Of a DNA stretch of 32,202 bases, positions 31,189 through 32,202 are shown piece after piece. Within the stretch, counting starts at the first letter, position 1, and each line of letters starts with the position of its first letter. The notes beneath the pieces are model-generated. The model was not told the origin of the DNA, ran no database searches, and saw only the letters and a list, made by a program, of their open reading frames with translations. A program made the position numbers and the translations under genes. The stretch covers positions 1-32,202 of the forward strand of contig JACRKB010000012.1 of the NCBI GenBank assembly GCA_016235545.1. Reading direction: 5' to 3'. Origin of the DNA: Verrucomicrobiota bacterium. GTDB lineage: Bacteria; Verrucomicrobiota; Verrucomicrobiia; Limisphaerales; SXTU01.

Positions 31189-32202
31189 ATGGTGGACGCC
31201 CTCATCCGCTGGTGTCTGCGCAACGCCTTCCTTGTCCTCATCGCGGTGGGAGCGGTGCTGGGCGGCGGTTACTACGCGCTCACGCGCACGCCTGTCGATG
31301 CCATTCCCGACATCGGCGAGAAGCAGGTCATCGTTTTCGCCGACTGGCCGGGGCGTTCGCCGCAGGATGTGGACAACCAGGTCACTTACCCGCTCACCAC
31401 CAGCCTCACGGGCACGCCGGGCGTGAAGACCATCCGCAGCATGTCCGGCTTCGGCTTCGCGATGGTCTTCGTCATCTTCAAGGACGAGGTGGATTACTAC
31501 TGGGCGCGCTCCCGTGTCATCGAGCGCATGAACGTCGCGCAGCAACGCCTGCCCGCCGGCGTCGTGCCGGTCATCGGCCCGGACGCGACGGCGCTGGGGC
31601 AGGTCTATTGGTATACCGTAGAAGGCGAAGGCTTCGACCTCGCCGAGTTGCGCAGCATCCAAGACTGGTATCTCCGCTACCAACTCAACGCCGTCGAGGG
31701 CGTCAGCGAAGTCGCGAGCATCGGCGGCTTCGTGAAACAGTATCAGATAGACGTTCACCCCGACAAACTCCGCGCCCACCGCGTCACGCTCATGGACGTG
31801 ACGATGGCCGTGCAGAAGGCAAACATTGATGTCGGCGCGAAGGTGATTGAGAAGAACGGCATCGAGTTCTTCATCCGCGGCGTCGGCTTCGTCAAGTCGG
31901 TCGAGGACTTGGAGAAGGTCGTCATCCGGCAGGAGAAAGGCACGCCCATCCAGGTCAAGCATATCGGCACTGTCACGCTCGGTCCTGACTTCCGCCGTGG
32001 TGCGCTCGACAAGGCCGGCGTGGAAGCCGTTGGCGGCGTGGTGCTGATGCGCTATGGCGAAAACCCGCTCGATGTCGTCGAGCGCGTGAAGGCGAAAATC
32101 AAGCAGCTCGAACCCGGCCTGCCGCAGAAGAGGCTCGCCGACGGCCGCGTCTCGAAGGTGAAGGTCGTCGCTTTCTACGACCGCACCGACATCGTGAAGG
32201 AG
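31189..32202 (+). CDS. CusA/CzcA-type RND efflux pump, N-terminal part
   Basis: The open frame runs from ATG 31189 to the window end, 338 codons, and continues outside. It begins with MVDALIRWCLRNAFLVLIAVGAVLGGGYYALTRTPVDAIPDI, the first transmembrane helix and PDI motif of heavy-metal RND pumps. Then follow PGRSPQDVDNQVTYPLTTSLTGTPGVKTIRSMSGFGFAMVFVIF and GQVYWYTVEGEG, periplasmic porter-domain blocks of the CusA/CzcA group. About a third of the usual 1030-1050 residues is present. It would form the inner-membrane trimer with the adaptor and outer-membrane lipoprotein upstream. Confidence 0.95.
   Translation, partial: MVDALIRWCLRNAFLVLIAVGAVLGGGYYALTRTPVDAIPDIGEKQVIVFADWPGRSPQDVDNQVTYPLTTSLTGTPGVKTIRSMSGFGFAMVFVIFKDEVDYYWARSRVIERMNVAQQRLPAGVVPVIGPDATALGQVYWYTVEGEGFDLAELRSIQDWYLRYQLNAVEGVSEVASIGGFVKQYQIDVHPDKLRAHRVTLMDVTMAVQKANIDVGAKVIEKNGIEFFIRGVGFVKSVEDLEKVVIRQEKGTPIQVKHIGTVTLGPDFRRGALDKAGVEAVGGVVLMRYGENPLDVVERVKAKIKQLEPGLPQKRLADGRVSKVKVVAFYDRTDIVKE

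Noticed and set aside
29287..31962. 891-codon minus-strand frame opposite the efflux genes
   Set aside because: Antisense of three recognisable efflux genes and composed of His/Arg/Leu-rich shadow sequence.
1..32202. CRISPR array
   Set aside because: No regularly spaced direct repeats with unique spacers; the repeated structures are tRNA-like genes and palindromes.

Overview
The window reads as a piece of a high-GC chromosome from a free-living Gram-negative bacterium. The best guess is Verrucomicrobiota, Pedosphaera/Limisphaera-like. The basis is the gene content (PiT with its DUF47 partner, a Tat-type hydroxypyruvate-isomerase-like protein, an L-sugar lactonase, a Cus-type efflux operon), weak Shine-Dalgarno sites, and many short dispersed inverted repeats between and even inside genes. 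The phylum is an inference and no single marker proves it.

Region 1 (1-4536) is the unusual part. At least 13 complete tRNA-like genes, plus the 3' end of another at the left edge, are packed on the + strand in 1.3 kb. They fold as cloverleaves with mostly 7-bp acceptor stems, and 12 of 13 have an encoded CCA. All 13 carry G at T-loop position 55 in place of the near-universal U. Twelve lack G18G19 in the D-loop, and most D-loops carry a GC instead. They are followed on the same strand by an HNH nuclease, an ATP-dependent RNA ligase, an HD-Pnk-type end-healing enzyme and a COG3541-like nucleotidyltransferase. The last two overlap by ATGA. I read this as a tRNA-like array coupled to an RNA cut/heal/extend/seal cassette.

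Region 2 (4589-9710) holds glmS (-), glgC (+), a DUF1801 protein (-), a decayed secreted-protein pseudogene (-) and an HU-family gene with a clear terminator.

Region 3 (9719-12255, -) is a translationally coupled operon: an aldo/keto reductase like L-galactose/L-fucose dehydrogenase, a minimal nucleotidyltransferase, a 70-aa unknown protein and an L-fuconolactonase-like amidohydrolase. Diverging from it is the phosphate pair DUF47 (PhoU-like) and PiT (12385-14115). A LarA/DUF2088 protein (-) and a hydroxypyruvate-isomerase-like protein (+) follow, separated by two inverted-repeat elements that look like miniature mobile elements.

Region 4 (17274-24729) is the conserved rpmI-rplT-pheS-pheT block (-), interrupted between pheS and pheT by a restriction-modification system: an XhoI/PaeR7I-like endonuclease and a methyltransferase whose stop overlaps the pheT start. 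pheT carries three repeat-derived in-frame insertions. ychF diverges upstream of rpmI.

Region 5 (24862-32202) has a radical SAM gene overlapping a universal stress protein gene (-), an Acg-like nitroreductase (-), and a + strand Cus-type metal efflux operon: outer-membrane lipoprotein, CusB-like adaptor with two metal-binding modules, and CusA-like pump cut by the window end.
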